In this document: positions 17,795 through 27,638 of the stretch, one piece after another | Layout of the letters: each line of letters begins with the position of its first letter | Position numbering within the stretch: the first letter of the stretch is position 1 | Origin: an uncultured Elusimicrobium sp. | GTDB taxonomy: Bacteria > Elusimicrobiota > Elusimicrobia > Elusimicrobiales > Elusimicrobiaceae | Assembly (NCBI GenBank): GCA_902797165.1 | Contig: CADBRU010000018.1 | Location: forward strand, 34,273-98,272 | DNA length: 64,000 nucleotides | Direction of reading: 5' to 3' | The notes under the pieces: generated by a model | Told to the model about the DNA's origin: nothing | Databases searched by the model: none | What the model saw: the letters and a program-made list of their open reading frames with translations, nothing else | Made by a program: the position numbers and the translations under genes

Positions 17795-19210
17795 TTATCG
17801 GTTACTTCCAATACCGATTAATCCCTCCACCTTACGTAAACCCAAATCTGCGTCCGTATTGCCCGGGTCTAACTGTTTAGCCACAATCCACGCCTGACGG
17901 GCACGCTCATAATCATCTTGGTTATAAGCATCCAACCCTTCTTTATATTTTTGGCGAGAGGCTTCTTGGGCTTCGGCAGATACGCGGCCACCGGCAGAAC
18001 CGATGCCTTGATACGTATTATTTCCGACGTCTTGCAATTGATTTCCGCTGCTTGTACCCGGCAGAGGACTTAAACCGCCATTGCCCATTTCCATAATGGT
18101 TTCAATGTTTTCATCTTGCAATTCTTCGTCTTGTTTTTCTTGCTCTTTAGCCTTGGCTGCCTCTTTCTCTTGTTGCGCCTTTATCATGGCCTGTTTGGCC
18201 TGATCTTGTTTGCGGCGCAAAGCATCTTCTTTGGCGTTGCGGGCCTTTTTAATTAATGAATCCATCTGATTAGCATCCGCGCCCCATTTCTTGGCCTGTG
18301 TCCAGTAAGAAATGGCCGGATCGTATTTGGCCGCATTAAAAGATTTATTGCCCGCATCATAATACCCTTGGGCAATTTCCTCTTTTAATTGGCCCATATA
18401 TTTTTGTACCCGTTGATCTCCGGGTTGGATTTTGGTAATTCGTTCAAAAGTAGCATAAGATTCCAAATATTGGCCATTGTTGTAATAATTCATGGCTTTT
18501 TCCATGGCTTCTTTTACTTGTTGTTCCCGCAATTGGTTTTCCGTTTGGGCAATTTTATTTACCAAAGCCGGATCATCTTTGCGAATTAACAAGGCGTTAT
18601 ACCAGTTATCCAATGCCGTTTGATAATCTTTTTTGTCATAAGCCACATTACCGCGGCGGGCATATTCCTGCGCGATGTCTTTATCAATATGTTTTTGCCA
18701 AGATTGCGCCTTGGAATTATGCGGTTGAATGGTTAAAATTTCATCTAATTTTTCGTTGGCTTCCACCAAACGGCCGGAATTGTACAAGCGGGCAGCCTCT
18801 TGAAATTTGGCATCAATCACTTCGGCTTCCGAAGTGGTGCCGTAAGCGCCCATATGACTGGCTTGTTTGGCCAAGGTGGAGGCTTGCGTAAAATTAGGAT
18901 CAATACTTAAAATCGTTTGCGCCATTTCCTGGGCACGTTGATAATCTCCGCGTTTATACAAGGTGTATGCATCCTCATACACTTGCCGCAACATATAGTT
19001 TTGTATGCGTTGTTTTTCCAATTGCACAGTAGATAAATATTGTTTCTTTTCTTCTACATCGTTAATAGTGCCCAAAGAAACTTTATTTAAATCGAGCATC
19101 ATACCCTCTTCTTTTCCGTGTTCGCGAATCGGATTTGGTTGGCGCAAAGGAGCCGCCACCAAAGGTAAGGCCAGACTACAAGTCAAAACAAGTAATAAAT
19201 ATTTTCTCAT
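17795..19210 (-). CDS. Exported TPR-repeat protein
   Basis: The start is ATG at 19210 (471 aa) with AGAGGA 8 nt upstream; the longer frame starts inside tadC. A signal peptide (about residues 1-20) is followed by four or more tetratricopeptide-like repeats (for example YTLYKRGDYQRAQEMAQTIL and NVAYDKKDYQTALDNWYNAL), a Lys/Glu/Gln-rich helix, a Gly/Ser-rich linker and one final repeat. TPR proteins such as TadD-type lipoproteins help assemble the Tad outer-membrane part; no lipobox cysteine is visible, so this one is probably soluble periplasmic. It overlaps nothing and follows tadC by 13 nt. TadD-like function is likely but not proven. Confidence 0.75.
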   Translation of the reverse strand: MRKYLLLVLTCSLALPLVAAPLRQPNPIREHGKEEGMMLDLNKVSLGTINDVEEKKQYLSTVQLEKQRIQNYMLRQVYEDAYTLYKRGDYQRAQEMAQTILSIDPNFTQASTLAKQASHMGAYGTTSEAEVIDAKFQEAARLYNSGRLVEANEKLDEILTIQPHNSKAQSWQKHIDKDIAQEYARRGNVAYDKKDYQTALDNWYNALLIRKDDPALVNKIAQTENQLREQQVKEAMEKAMNYYNNGQYLESYATFERITKIQPGDQRVQKYMGQLKEEIAQGYYDAGNKSFNAAKYDPAISYWTQAKKWGADANQMDSLIKKARNAKEDALRRKQDQAKQAMIKAQQEKEAAKAKEQEKQDEELQDENIETIMEMGNGGLSPLPGTSSGNQLQDVGNNTYQGIGSAGGRVSAEAQEASRQKYKEGLDAYNQDDYERARQAWIVAKQLDPGNTDADLGLRKVEGLIGIGSNR

Positions 19211-19223
19211 AAATACAGTCCTC

Positions 19224-20108
19224 TTAAAAACTGAGTCCCGATGCAAACAATCCTTTGATCATCGGTGACAAAATTAAAATAAAAATCGTCGGGAAAATAA
19301 ACACAAACAACGGGAACAACATTTTAGTAGACGCCTGCGCCGCCAACTTTTCGGCCCGGCTCATACGTCTGCTACGCAAATCGGATGAGAAGTTGCGCAA
19401 CAAATCTACTAAACTGGTACCTAGTTCATCAGATTGGATGATTAACCCTACCAAAGAACGTACCTCTTGCACACCGGTACGATTGGCAAAACGCTCCAGC
19501 GCTTCGCGGCGGGAATATCCCAATTTGATTTCGTTCAAGGTTTTTTCCAATTCTTCTTCCAACACTGTTTTTTGTTTGGCAATACTGATGATTCTTTCAA
19601 AAGCGGTTAAATAGTCCAAACCGGATTCGATAATCAAAGCCGCCAAATCTACCGTAGTAGAGAAGTTTCCTAAAATTTCCGCTTGTCTTTTTTGAATTTT
19701 GCTCTTTTCAATATAATCCGGCAAATAAAATCCTAACGGTACAAATAAAAGTCCCCACGGAGTTTGAAACAAAATACACAACAGGATAGGCAACCCGATT
19801 GCACACCATACTTTCCAATACAACAGATTTACCGGCTGTGGGTAATCAGGGCTACCCAGTTGCATATGCATCTCTTCCAACGGTTTTTCAAGTGAAAATG
19901 TATTTAAACAAAATACCGCAATACGGTCTATCCATTTATTTTCCGGTTGCAGTCGCGCGAAACTGGAAGAGGATTTGAAACGTTGGGCGGCCACGTCCAC
20001 AATTTGATCTTTGTCCTCTTTAGGCAACATGATGGCCATCACCGTTAAAAACGTTGCAATAGCACCGATCAGCGCAATAATATTTAAAATAAGGCTTACG
20101 TTTCCCAT
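19224..20108 (-). CDS. tadC: TadC, Tad pilus inner-membrane platform protein
   Basis: The 294-aa product contains a T2SSF/GspF-type domain: an N-terminal helix, a pair of helices near residues 95-130, a cytosolic helical bundle (about 135-260) with LAALIIESGLDYLTAFERI and the terminal helix ending PTIFILILSPMIKGLF, which is typical of TadC. TadB and TadC together form the inner-membrane platform driven by the TadA/CpaF ATPase. The gene starts 2 nt after the tadB stop. Confidence 0.9.
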   Translation of the reverse strand: MGNVSLILNIIALIGAIATFLTVMAIMLPKEDKDQIVDVAAQRFKSSSSFARLQPENKWIDRIAVFCLNTFSLEKPLEEMHMQLGSPDYPQPVNLLYWKVWCAIGLPILLCILFQTPWGLLFVPLGFYLPDYIEKSKIQKRQAEILGNFSTTVDLAALIIESGLDYLTAFERIISIAKQKTVLEEELEKTLNEIKLGYSRREALERFANRTGVQEVRSLVGLIIQSDELGTSLVDLLRNFSSDLRSRRMSRAEKLAAQASTKMLFPLFVFIFPTIFILILSPMIKGLFASGLSF

Positions 20109-20110
20109 AC

Positions 20111-21739
20111 TTATACTTTAACCTCACCCAATTTCTGAATCAAGGCCATACCGATCATAATCCACACGAAGCAGAACAGTAATACACACAACCCGACAAA
20201 TGTGGTATAGAAGGCAATCATTTCATCCGGTCGGAACATAAACATAACCCCTAACATAACAACCGGCATAATACCTACCACCAAGGCCTGTATTTTTTGC
20301 TGTGCGGTCATGGCATCTAATTTTTCTTCCAATTTACTTTCTTCGCGGATATTTTCTACTAGACGCGCGAAAATAACTGTCAAATTACCACCGACTTGCC
20401 GTTGAATAATAATAGCCTTAATCGTATAGGACAACATACGGCTATCCACACGTTCATCCATACCTTCCAAGGCCTTTTCAAACGGAGTACCTAATTGATA
20501 ATTTTTAATTACTAAACCAAATTCGTCTGCAATAGGCGGGCGCATATCATGCGATACCAGTTCAAACCCTTGCACAATATCCATACCGGAACGCAAAGAG
20601 TTGGATAACAGGATTAACGCGTCCATTAATTGAGCATTAATTTTCACACCGCGGCTTTTTTTGAGTTTATCAAGTACAATCTTCGGCATTTTGATACCTA
20701 CATAAGCACCGATAGCCAAACAAATCAGGAAGAGAACTACTCCTCCAAAACCACCGGTTGATATAGCCATCATCAAGCCAAACAGCGCAAACACTCCGAT
20801 CGTACCAAACACAATATATTTAACATCAATGGTTAAAAATTGACGGTTAAAATCATCTGCCCAAAGGGTACTTTTCTCACGGTAACGATCCCAAGCGCCC
20901 ATAATTTCGTCATGCTTAATATCAAAAAGCAGATACACGGCAAAACCCATTAAAACAGAACCCAAAATGAGTAACAACGTATTGAACAAACGTTCCTGAT
21001 CGGTAACATTATAAATTTTGGGGTCCGGCGGGTTCATCGGGAGCGGTTTACCTTTAAATTCACTCCACAATTGGTTGGCTAATGTAACTACTGCCATCAC
21101 AGATTGACGGTATTTATCTTCTTTTTCAGAATCGGCACTTGTAAAAGATTCAATGGTACTGTAAAACTCACGGTTCATCAGTTCCAAAGTGGCCAGCATA
21201 GCACGCGCACGACCTTGCATGCTATCTTTCATGTTATAAACGTCTTTACCGCGCACTAACTCTTTATTCAAACGGTCCAAATTGGCTACTAATTGAATAC
21301 GGTTTTTAACATATCCGCGGGATAATTGCGCAAATACAACCGGTTGGCGCGGATCCAAGGCATTGTTGGCGCGATCTAAGTATGCATATACGTTAGAAAT
21401 GGTACGATACCACAAGGTTGCCTCACTCAAAGTGGCATTTTCCGTAGGAATGTAAACCACTTTCAATTTTTCCATTTCCTTCAATTCTTCAGGGAACCAA
21501 TCCGGCGGCGTAACCTCTTTACCTTCGTATCGTTTACCGCATACTTTTGGGTAAGTGAAACTCTTTTGTCCATCGGGCAATTCTACATTAAAAAAGTTAC
21601 CCAATACCTGCATACGGAACATGGCGCATTCGATTTTTTCCTTGTCTTGCGCAGACAAAGGACGTGCCGAGACCGTTCCTGCGGAAAGGACTCCTAATAG
21701 AAATGCACAAAGTAGACCTAGTTGAATCGTTCTCTTCAT
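20111..21739 (-). CDS. tadB: TadB-like platform protein with exported N-terminal domain
   Basis: The 542-aa protein has a T2SSF domain in the C-terminal part (LMDALILLSNSLRSGMDIVQ, then RQVGGNLTVIFARL and a final transmembrane helix). TadB proteins are usually about 300 residues. Here an N-terminal signal-like helix (residues 1-25) and an extra domain of about 215 residues precede the first platform helix (about residues 250-270). The extra region is probably periplasmic and has no recognised family. It starts 14 nt after the fused ATPase gene. Confidence 0.88.
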   Translation of the reverse strand: MKRTIQLGLLCAFLLGVLSAGTVSARPLSAQDKEKIECAMFRMQVLGNFFNVELPDGQKSFTYPKVCGKRYEGKEVTPPDWFPEELKEMEKLKVVYIPTENATLSEATLWYRTISNVYAYLDRANNALDPRQPVVFAQLSRGYVKNRIQLVANLDRLNKELVRGKDVYNMKDSMQGRARAMLATLELMNREFYSTIESFTSADSEKEDKYRQSVMAVVTLANQLWSEFKGKPLPMNPPDPKIYNVTDQERLFNTLLLILGSVLMGFAVYLLFDIKHDEIMGAWDRYREKSTLWADDFNRQFLTIDVKYIVFGTIGVFALFGLMMAISTGGFGGVVLFLICLAIGAYVGIKMPKIVLDKLKKSRGVKINAQLMDALILLSNSLRSGMDIVQGFELVSHDMRPPIADEFGLVIKNYQLGTPFEKALEGMDERVDSRMLSYTIKAIIIQRQVGGNLTVIFARLVENIREESKLEEKLDAMTAQQKIQALVVGIMPVVMLGVMFMFRPDEMIAFYTTFVGLCVLLFCFVWIMIGMALIQKLGEVKV

Positions 21740-21753
21740 ATTTCTACACTACT

Positions 21754-24039
21754 TTATTTCACTACCGGTGGTGCGGGTGGTGTATTTTGATTGGGCAGGA
21801 TCGGATTATCCTCTTCATCAAATTTGATGGCTCCTTTCAAAAATACATCTTCCGGCACAGGGACACCTTTTGCTTTAAATTCGTTAAAGAAAGTAGGCAA
21901 GTTGCCCGTAGGAGCAAACATACCTTGTACTTTCCCGTTTTCATCTACTCCGGTTTGCACATAACGGAATAAATCGGTAGATTGAATTTCTCCGTCTTTC
22001 TGTCCATGCATTTCCGTGATATAGGTTACTTTTCTTGAACCATCGGAGAAACGGGACAATTGTACAATCATATTAACCGCGGAAGAAATCATTTCGCGGA
22101 TAGCAAAAATGGGCAAATCACCGCTGGCCTGCATACACATGGCCTCCAAACGAGACAGACCGTCACGCGGAGTGTTGGCGTGAATGGTGGTCAAGGATCC
22201 TTCGTGACCGGTGTTCATGGCCTGCAACATGTCCAGCGCTTCCGCGCCGCGACACTCCCCTACCACAATACGGTCCGGACGCATACGCAAGCAGTTCTTT
22301 ACCAAATCTTGAATGGTAATAGCGCCCTTTCCTTCCACGTTAGGCGGACGGCTTTCCAAAGATACCCAGTGCGGCTGCTGCAAACGGAGTTCTGCGGTAT
22401 CTTCCACCGTAATAATACGTTCGTCATTGGCAATATAGCCGGATAGCGCATTTAAGAAGGTAGTTTTACCGGTACCGGTACCACCGCACACAATAATATT
22501 TTTGCGGATTTTGACACATTTTTGTAAAAATTCCATACATTCCGGACTAATCGTACCGAAACGGAAATAATCTTCCGGACCGAACGGTTTTTGAGAGAAA
22601 CGGCGGATTGTCAATGTCGGGCCGGATACGGCTAACGGTGCAATAATGGCGTTTACACGGGAACCGTCTTTCAAACGAGCATCCACCAAAGGCACGGATT
22701 CGTCAATACGGCGGCCTAACGGAGAAACGATACGTTTAATAACTTGCACCACTTGGTCATTATTTCTAAATTTGTATTTGGTTAGCGTTAATTTACCTTT
22801 TTGCTCGATAAAGATCTTATCAAAAGCATTAACCATGATTTCGGTTACGCTGGTATCGCGCATCAAAGTTTCCAAAGGTCCTAACCCTAAAATTTCGTCT
22901 AACAATTCCGAAGCAAAACGAGTACGCTGATCGCGGGAGAATTGTAAATTCGGCTGTTTTTGCAAGATATCATCTACAATAGCCGCCACCCGTTTGCGGG
23001 TTTGCGCGCTGGCGGAACTTTCATCACTGATTACAATACGTTCGATTTCCAACGTACGAACCACTTCTTTGTGAATTTTTTGCTTCAAGTCATCCCAGAA
23101 AGACAATTTAGTTTTGGATGCTTCATCTTCTACGTCCATTGCCAAATGGCTTTCCGGTGCGGCACCGGCCGCGGCACCGCCGGCCACGATAGGGGCCCAA
23201 ATTTCTTTGGCGGCTTGGGTAAATTCTTCGTCGGATACGGAAGCGTGCCAATCTTTCGGAGCGGGAGTTAAATCACGTATTTTAGCCAGTACTAAACGCA
23301 ACCCTTTAATCCATTCGGATTGCGGATTGGCAATAATTTCTACCTCTTTGCGGTTGGAGGTAGCCATAATGCTCTCATCCCACGGCAAAAATACATCAAT
23401 ATCCCGGCCTAACGAATTGTAAAATTTTTCTACTTCCTCATAGGCAATAGAACCCGGCATATCATATTGATTACAAATGACACTTACCCGGTCCATAGGA
23501 TAATGCTGCTCTTTATAATCATTGAACAATTGTACCGTAGAATTTAAGTGAGTACGGGTAGCATTGGATACCCAAAAAATCTTATCGGCGATGTCAAAGG
23601 CAAATGCCTGCATCGGGAAAGAAGAATCAATATCTAAAAAGATATCAAAAGTTTGAGACAAACGAGACAAAATAGGAATTAAAATTTTAGGGCTGATAGA
23701 GGCTACTTGTGCACGGGTATTTCCGAGCGGCAACACGCCAACCCCCCACTGCGACATGGCAATTTTACCGCGTAACAATCCGCCCACTACGGCAATATTT
23801 GTATTGCCTAAAGTATGCAAAATATCCGCTACACTGACCGGTTTACGGATATCCAAATAAAAACTATGCTCTTGACGAGCCAACGGATCCAACGGGACAA
23901 TCAGAACAGGTCGTTTTTGTATACCGGCCCAACCGAGTGCCAAATTGAGTGTCAAGGTCGTTTTACCGGCGCCTTCTTTCGGAGAGGCCAGCGCGATAAT
24001 TTTTGCTTCATTTTTTTGTTCTAACTGTTCGTCAGCCAT
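21754..24039 (-). CDS. cpaF: CpaE-CpaF fusion: ParA-like domain joined to Tad secretion ATPase
   Basis: The 761-aa protein joins two Tad components. Residues about 10-260 form a ParA/MinD-like domain with the P-loop [10 protein letters not shown] (19-28), as in CpaE/TadZ, which places the machine at the pole. After an Ala/Gly-rich linker (about 285-300) comes a full TadA/CpaF secretion ATPase: N-terminal region from about 315, Walker A GGTGTGKT (519-526), Walker B around RIVVGECRG (590-598) and the His box [15 protein letters not shown] (610-624). CpaE and CpaF are usually separate. A stop-free, in-frame join with intact motifs on both sides argues for a real fusion. The gene lies between the secretin-like gene and tadB. 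Confidence 0.92.
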   Translation of the reverse strand: MADEQLEQKNEAKIIALASPKEGAGKTTLTLNLALGWAGIQKRPVLIVPLDPLARQEHSFYLDIRKPVSVADILHTLGNTNIAVVGGLLRGKIAMSQWGVGVLPLGNTRAQVASISPKILIPILSRLSQTFDIFLDIDSSFPMQAFAFDIADKIFWVSNATRTHLNSTVQLFNDYKEQHYPMDRVSVICNQYDMPGSIAYEEVEKFYNSLGRDIDVFLPWDESIMATSNRKEVEIIANPQSEWIKGLRLVLAKIRDLTPAPKDWHASVSDEEFTQAAKEIWAPIVAGGAAAGAAPESHLAMDVEDEASKTKLSFWDDLKQKIHKEVVRTLEIERIVISDESSASAQTRKRVAAIVDDILQKQPNLQFSRDQRTRFASELLDEILGLGPLETLMRDTSVTEIMVNAFDKIFIEQKGKLTLTKYKFRNNDQVVQVIKRIVSPLGRRIDESVPLVDARLKDGSRVNAIIAPLAVSGPTLTIRRFSQKPFGPEDYFRFGTISPECMEFLQKCVKIRKNIIVCGGTGTGKTTFLNALSGYIANDERIITVEDTAELRLQQPHWVSLESRPPNVEGKGAITIQDLVKNCLRMRPDRIVVGECRGAEALDMLQAMNTGHEGSLTTIHANTPRDGLSRLEAMCMQASGDLPIFAIREMISSAVNMIVQLSRFSDGSRKVTYITEMHGQKDGEIQSTDLFRYVQTGVDENGKVQGMFAPTGNLPTFFNEFKAKGVPVPEDVFLKGAIKFDEEDNPILPNQNTPPAPPVVK

Positions 24040-24044
24040 GATAA

Positions 24045-24779
24045 TTATTCCACCACTTCAACTGTAATAAACAGGAAAAGAGAACGTTGTTCTTCCGTTA
24101 CATCTTTGTATTTAAAGAATAAGCCGATCAACGGTATGCGTCCCAAGAAGGGCACCCGGGTTTCACTGACGTTGCGGAAACTGCTTTTGAGTCCGCCGAT
24201 TACCAACGTTTCACCGCTATTGAGTTCCACATGGGTTTCAACATCGCGGTTTGTGAAAGACGGCGCAGTTGCCGTACCGACAGACACCGTGCGGGAATAG
24301 TCCACGGAGGACACGGATAATTGCACTTGCAAATCAATAATGTTACCGCGTTCCGGAATGATAGTAGGTAATACGTTTAGCAAGATACCGTATTCTTCCA
24401 ACTGGGAACCAACCCCTTGGTTGTTTACCACCGGTATAGGCACTTTACCACCTACGGTAATCTTAGCGCTGTTACCGGAACTGGTAACAATTTTAGGATT
24501 GGATAAAATTTGCGCGTGACCTTCCGTTTCCGATAAACGCAAACGGGTAATAACCGCGGTCTTACGGGCAAATTCACCCAAAGATAAAATACCCGGAATA
24601 TTGGCCTCTTCAAAGTCAAAGATTTGGTTCCATTCAAAACCTTTTGCAGAGGTCATTGTCCCGCCGATTTCTACCACATCGGCACTAACTGCCACCAAAT
24701 GGGTTTTCTTGGCCCACGCGGCAGGACTGGCTAAAGCCAGTAACAAAACAAATAAGAGTGTTTTAGAAGTAAATTTCAT
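24045..24779 (-). CDS. cpaC: Short CpaC/RcpA-like secretin
   Basis: The 244-aa protein has a signal peptide (about 1-23) and a secretin-type domain with ETEGHAQILSNPKIVTSSGN, VPIPVV, the LNSGETLVIGGL motif and VPFLGRIPLIGLFF near the end. These are the conserved core of GspD/CpaC secretins. It lacks the N-terminal BON/N-domains that make CpaC about 450-500 residues, so it is near the minimum for the pore-forming part. It may rely on another protein for docking. The gene sits between cpaB and the fused ATPase. Confidence 0.85.
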   Translation of the reverse strand: MKFTSKTLLFVLLLALASPAAWAKKTHLVAVSADVVEIGGTMTSAKGFEWNQIFDFEEANIPGILSLGEFARKTAVITRLRLSETEGHAQILSNPKIVTSSGNSAKITVGGKVPIPVVNNQGVGSQLEEYGILLNVLPTIIPERGNIIDLQVQLSVSSVDYSRTVSVGTATAPSFTNRDVETHVELNSGETLVIGGLKSSFRNVSETRVPFLGRIPLIGLFFKYKDVTEEQRSLFLFITVEVVE

Positions 24780-24797
24780 AAGCGTAATCGTTCCTAT

Positions 24798-25550
24798 TTA
24801 TTGAAATAATTTTTCAAAGGTTGCAATCTCCATTAAGTAGTTGGTCACGTCACCATGAGAACGTAAGATGACCGACAAGGTACCTTCCCCTTGTGCCAAA
24901 GCCAAGTATTGCGCATCACGCGGAGACAAAGCCAAACTTAAAGCACTTGTATCCGTATAAGCGGAGGCATCTTCTTCCTGATTCTTTAAGGCGGCGGCCG
25001 CTTTAGCATCTAAACCTTGACCTAAGTTCGAACCGACCCCTAATACCTTTACATTTTGAAGTAAGGTTACCGTTACACGTTGTTGCGCACCGTTTTTCAT
25101 ACGGGCTTCAAATGTCAGCAAAATATCTACGTTGTCATCAGGTTTAATCATGCTGGCAACGTTACTGTCTACCACCATTACATAACCTCTCATAGACACC
25201 GGAATTTTACTGGACAAACCGGCCTCGGGAGAAAGCGAGGTAACCGCATACTTGGAAATCTGGTTTCCTTTCGGGATTTGAATACGTGCAATCAGATTAT
25301 CAATCTTAGCCAAATCTGCATCTGTTGTATAGGTAAAAGCATCTTTTTGCACATAGGCAGCCGGTACTTGAATCTGTTTCAAGTACTCACGTTTAATTAC
25401 TTCGCGCTCTTTAATATCGCGAGTAGGCACCAAAACGGTCTTAATCATTTTGGATGCATTTAATTTTTGCTCTGCGTTATGCGCAATCATCCAATACACA
25501 AGTCCGGCCAGTACAGCCAGCATTAACGGCAACATAATCCCTTTTCTCAT
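24798..25550 (-). CDS. cpaB: CpaB/RcpC-like pilus assembly protein (SAF domain)
   Basis: The 250-aa protein has an N-terminal anchor (about residues 5-25) and then an SAF-type domain beginning TVLVPTRDIKEREVIKREYL, a pattern shared with CpaB/RcpC and flagellar FlgA. CpaB proteins bind peptidoglycan or the secretin and help stabilise the outer-membrane complex. A second beta-rich region (about 120-180) contains RGYVMVVDSNVASMIKPDD, usual for CpaB. The ribosome site GGAG lies before the ATG. It heads the cpaB-cpaC-cpaEF-tadB-tadC series. Confidence 0.9.
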   Translation of the reverse strand: MRKGIMLPLMLAVLAGLVYWMIAHNAEQKLNASKMIKTVLVPTRDIKEREVIKREYLKQIQVPAAYVQKDAFTYTTDADLAKIDNLIARIQIPKGNQISKYAVTSLSPEAGLSSKIPVSMRGYVMVVDSNVASMIKPDDNVDILLTFEARMKNGAQQRVTVTLLQNVKVLGVGSNLGQGLDAKAAAALKNQEEDASAYTDTSALSLALSPRDAQYLALAQGEGTLSVILRSHGDVTNYLMEIATFEKLFQ

Positions 25551-25616
25551 TTTTTCTCCTTGAACTGCAAATCTTGAATTATAATTAAAACAAATCTTCC
25601 TATTTTATTTTTCAGA

Positions 25617-26105
25617 CTATCTCATATCTGAACTGGCGTACATCTTTTCTACAGGCATACGCGTGGTCACTGATATTTTACGAATCCCGTCTCTTTTAGG
25701 CTCACTAGCCAGCAACCAACTAGTCCCCGGAAATGCCAAACGAATCGGATAAATCACCGTCACTACAACATCTTCGTGCTGGTGCTTTTTATACATCGGA
25801 TCCGTACCAGTGGTTTGTACTTTCAAACGCACTTGAATCCGCTGGGCATCCGCGCCAAATACTTTTTGTTTCGCCGCATTGATTTTGGTGGCCATCGTGC
25901 CGGTATTTGCTTTACCGCTCGGCTTATTGGTACCGACCAAAGCCCCAATGCGGGCAAATTCATAGGAAGCATGGTTGGCAAGAATCGTGTGGTAGGCGAT
26001 GTTTCCGAATTCCAATATAAAGAATATCATCAACATCAGCACCGGCAGAATGAGCATCAATTCTACTGTAATCTGCCCCGCACGCTTCCTATGAAAAATT
26101 GTCAT
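25617..26105 (-). CDS. tadE: TadE-type minor pilin
   Basis: The 162-aa product starts with a short basic leader and RAGQITVELMLILPVLMLMI, the TadE signature, followed by the conserved FGNIAYHTILANHASYEFAR helix. TadE/TadF proteins are pseudopilins processed by the prepilin peptidase and needed for Flp fibre assembly. The soluble part has no cysteines, unlike the second copy at 9750. It lies 19 nt after a Flp pilin gene and before cpaB. Confidence 0.88.
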   Translation of the reverse strand: MTIFHRKRAGQITVELMLILPVLMLMIFFILEFGNIAYHTILANHASYEFARIGALVGTNKPSGKANTGTMATKINAAKQKVFGADAQRIQVRLKVQTTGTDPMYKKHQHEDVVVTVIYPIRLAFPGTSWLLASEPKRDGIRKISVTTRMPVEKMYASSDMR

Positions 26106-26124
26106 AGAACTGCCTATCCGTTAA

Positions 26125-26349
26125 TTAATTATCGGAGTTGATGCCACCCAAGATTTTGTTCTTGATATTTTCAAAAAGTTCCGGCATCATGTTTTTAACC
26201 AAAGTACCCACCAACAGGGCAATACCTACTACTACACCCAACATGATGATGTATTCAATGGTGTTTTGTCCTTCTTGTTTTTTCAAACTATTGATCACAG
26301 CCGTTTTGGCCGCGTTCAATCTGTTTTGCATTGCAATAATATACTTCAT
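26125..26349 (-). CDS. flp: Flp-family pilin
   Basis: The 74-aa protein has a 27-residue leader ending EGQNTIEYIIMLGVVVGIAL, matching the Gly-(Gln)-x-x-x-Glu-Tyr cleavage region of Flp pilins, then one hydrophobic helix and a 20-residue tail. Flp is the major subunit of the tight-adherence fibre. It is followed by tadE after 19 nt and preceded by a second pilin gene. A GGAGG-like site precedes the ATG. Likely the major pilin because it has the most typical Flp layout. Confidence 0.88.
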   Translation of the reverse strand: MKYIIAMQNRLNAAKTAVINSLKKQEGQNTIEYIIMLGVVVGIALLVGTLVKNMMPELFENIKNKILGGINSDN

Positions 26350-26372
26350 GGATTCCTCCCTAATTTCACAAA

Positions 26373-26567
26373 TTAGTTACTGCTTGTGTCATATACCGAC
26401 AAAATGATTTTGGCTCCTTGGTCAAACTGCTGCGGGACCAAGTTGGAATACAAAGCATAAAAGGCTAAAAATGCCCCAAAAAGTGCTGTCGCCGTTAACA
26501 CATACTCAATAGCGGTTTGTCCTCTGCGACTTAAGACTTGGCTTTTCAGCACATGCTTTATATTCAT
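26373..26567 (-). CDS. Flp-like pilin
   Basis: The 64-aa protein has the leader and helix RRGQTAIEYVLTATALFGAF of class III pilins, then a 25-residue tail. Helix residues differ clearly from the neighbouring pilin (Ala/Phe/Tyr-rich rather than Val/Gly-rich), so it is not a recent duplicate. It starts 16 nt after the PorV-like gene, so the Tad genes and porV are probably on one transcript. Confidence 0.85.
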   Translation of the reverse strand: MNIKHVLKSQVLSRRGQTAIEYVLTATALFGAFLAFYALYSNLVPQQFDQGAKIILSVYDTSSN

Positions 26568-26583
26568 ATACCTTTACAGCTTA

Positions 26584-27546
26584 TTAAAATTCCACAGATA
26601 CGGCAATCTGTTGCGAATTACCCAAAGCACCAAACGGGGTTACGGCATAATCTAAACGGGCTCCGTAGCCGAACACTTCACCGCTATAGATACCGAAACC
26701 GAAAGATACTTTAGACGTACTGTCTAAACCTAAACTTTTCAAATTTTTGCTATCACTGTAACCGGTGCTTTCGCGCGTATAATAACCCACACGCAAATCA
26801 AAACGCGCCACTTGAAGCATATCTTCGGGAATGTGAATTTCCAAACCGACGCCGTAGCGGCCTTTATCATCGCGATATTTCATATATTCACCGGAAACGG
26901 TCCAATACTTAGTATTGAAATCTGCACCCAAGCGCAAACCGCGCGGCATTTCGTCTTTGTCACCCAAGTTGACAATAGCAGCACCTAAACCCAACCAATG
27001 CCACGGACGGGCTTTGGCACCTACATCAAAACCGACGTTTGTATAGCGGTAACTATCCAATTTTTCATTGATATACTTTACCGTACCGCCGATTTGCAAA
27101 CCTTGGTTAAAAAATCCGCGGGCTAAAGATACACTACCCACAAAGTTTTGCACCGGCTTGCCTACAATAGGTTGTTGATCACCCCATTCGTCGCGGTAAT
27201 CAAAGCCTTTCATGTCCATGTAGTTGGCAGTTACACCCAAAATTGTTTTGCCTAGCGGCTGCAAATAAGACAATACACGTGATTTATAACCTTGCAAATA
27301 ATCTTGGTATGCAAAACCGATCTCACGCGTAGTGGCAGAGGCAGACCCGGCCGGGTTCCAAAATAAGGCTTCCGGGCCGTCCGCAATAGACACATAGGCA
27401 TTACCTAATGCCTGCGCACGCGGGGAACCGGCATCAATTTTCAAGAACGCACTGGCACTGGTACCGGCGTCCGAATATGTATCAGCCCAAGCAGCACAGG
27501 CCGCTAAAGCCAAGGTTAAACAAGTCAGTAAAACTTTATTTTTCAT
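26584..27546 (-). CDS. PorV/PorQ-family outer-membrane beta-barrel protein
   Basis: The 320-aa protein has a signal peptide (about 1-21) and then SASAFLKIDAGSPRAQALGNAYVSIADG ending in a conserved FWNPAG (quoted in parts: the Ala-Leu-Gly-Asn-Ala and Asn-Pro-Ala-Gly motifs), the N-terminal hallmark of PorV/PorQ (UPF0164) proteins of the FadL-like fold. Alternating aromatic strands continue to a C-terminal Phe, the usual barrel end. PorV shuttles CTD-bearing cargo in type IX secretion; many phyla without the full system keep PorV homologues. The neighbouring gene encodes a protein with a type-IX-like C-terminal domain, which makes a cargo relationship plausible. Confidence 0.87.
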   Translation of the reverse strand: MKNKVLLTCLTLALAACAAWADTYSDAGTSASAFLKIDAGSPRAQALGNAYVSIADGPEALFWNPAGSASATTREIGFAYQDYLQGYKSRVLSYLQPLGKTILGVTANYMDMKGFDYRDEWGDQQPIVGKPVQNFVGSVSLARGFFNQGLQIGGTVKYINEKLDSYRYTNVGFDVGAKARPWHWLGLGAAIVNLGDKDEMPRGLRLGADFNTKYWTVSGEYMKYRDDKGRYGVGLEIHIPEDMLQVARFDLRVGYYTRESTGYSDSKNLKSLGLDSTSKVSFGFGIYSGEVFGYGARLDYAVTPFGALGNSQQIAVSVEF

Positions 27547-27595
27547 ATTTATCCGTATATATCCTTATTAATATATATTTCAAATCTGTTTAGGT

Positions 27596-27627
27596 TGGAA
27601 TGCCCGAACAACTTTGCGGGCATTCCA
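27596..27627. terminator. Perfect 11-bp hairpin between the giant secreted protein and porV
   Basis: TGGAATGCCCG and CGGGCATTCCA pair perfectly around a 10-nt loop, starting 11 nt after the stop at 27639. The minus-strand flank has no T-run, so it may protect the mRNA 3' end or act with help rather than as a standard intrinsic terminator. Confidence 0.6.
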
Positions 27628-27638
27628 TCCTTTATTTC

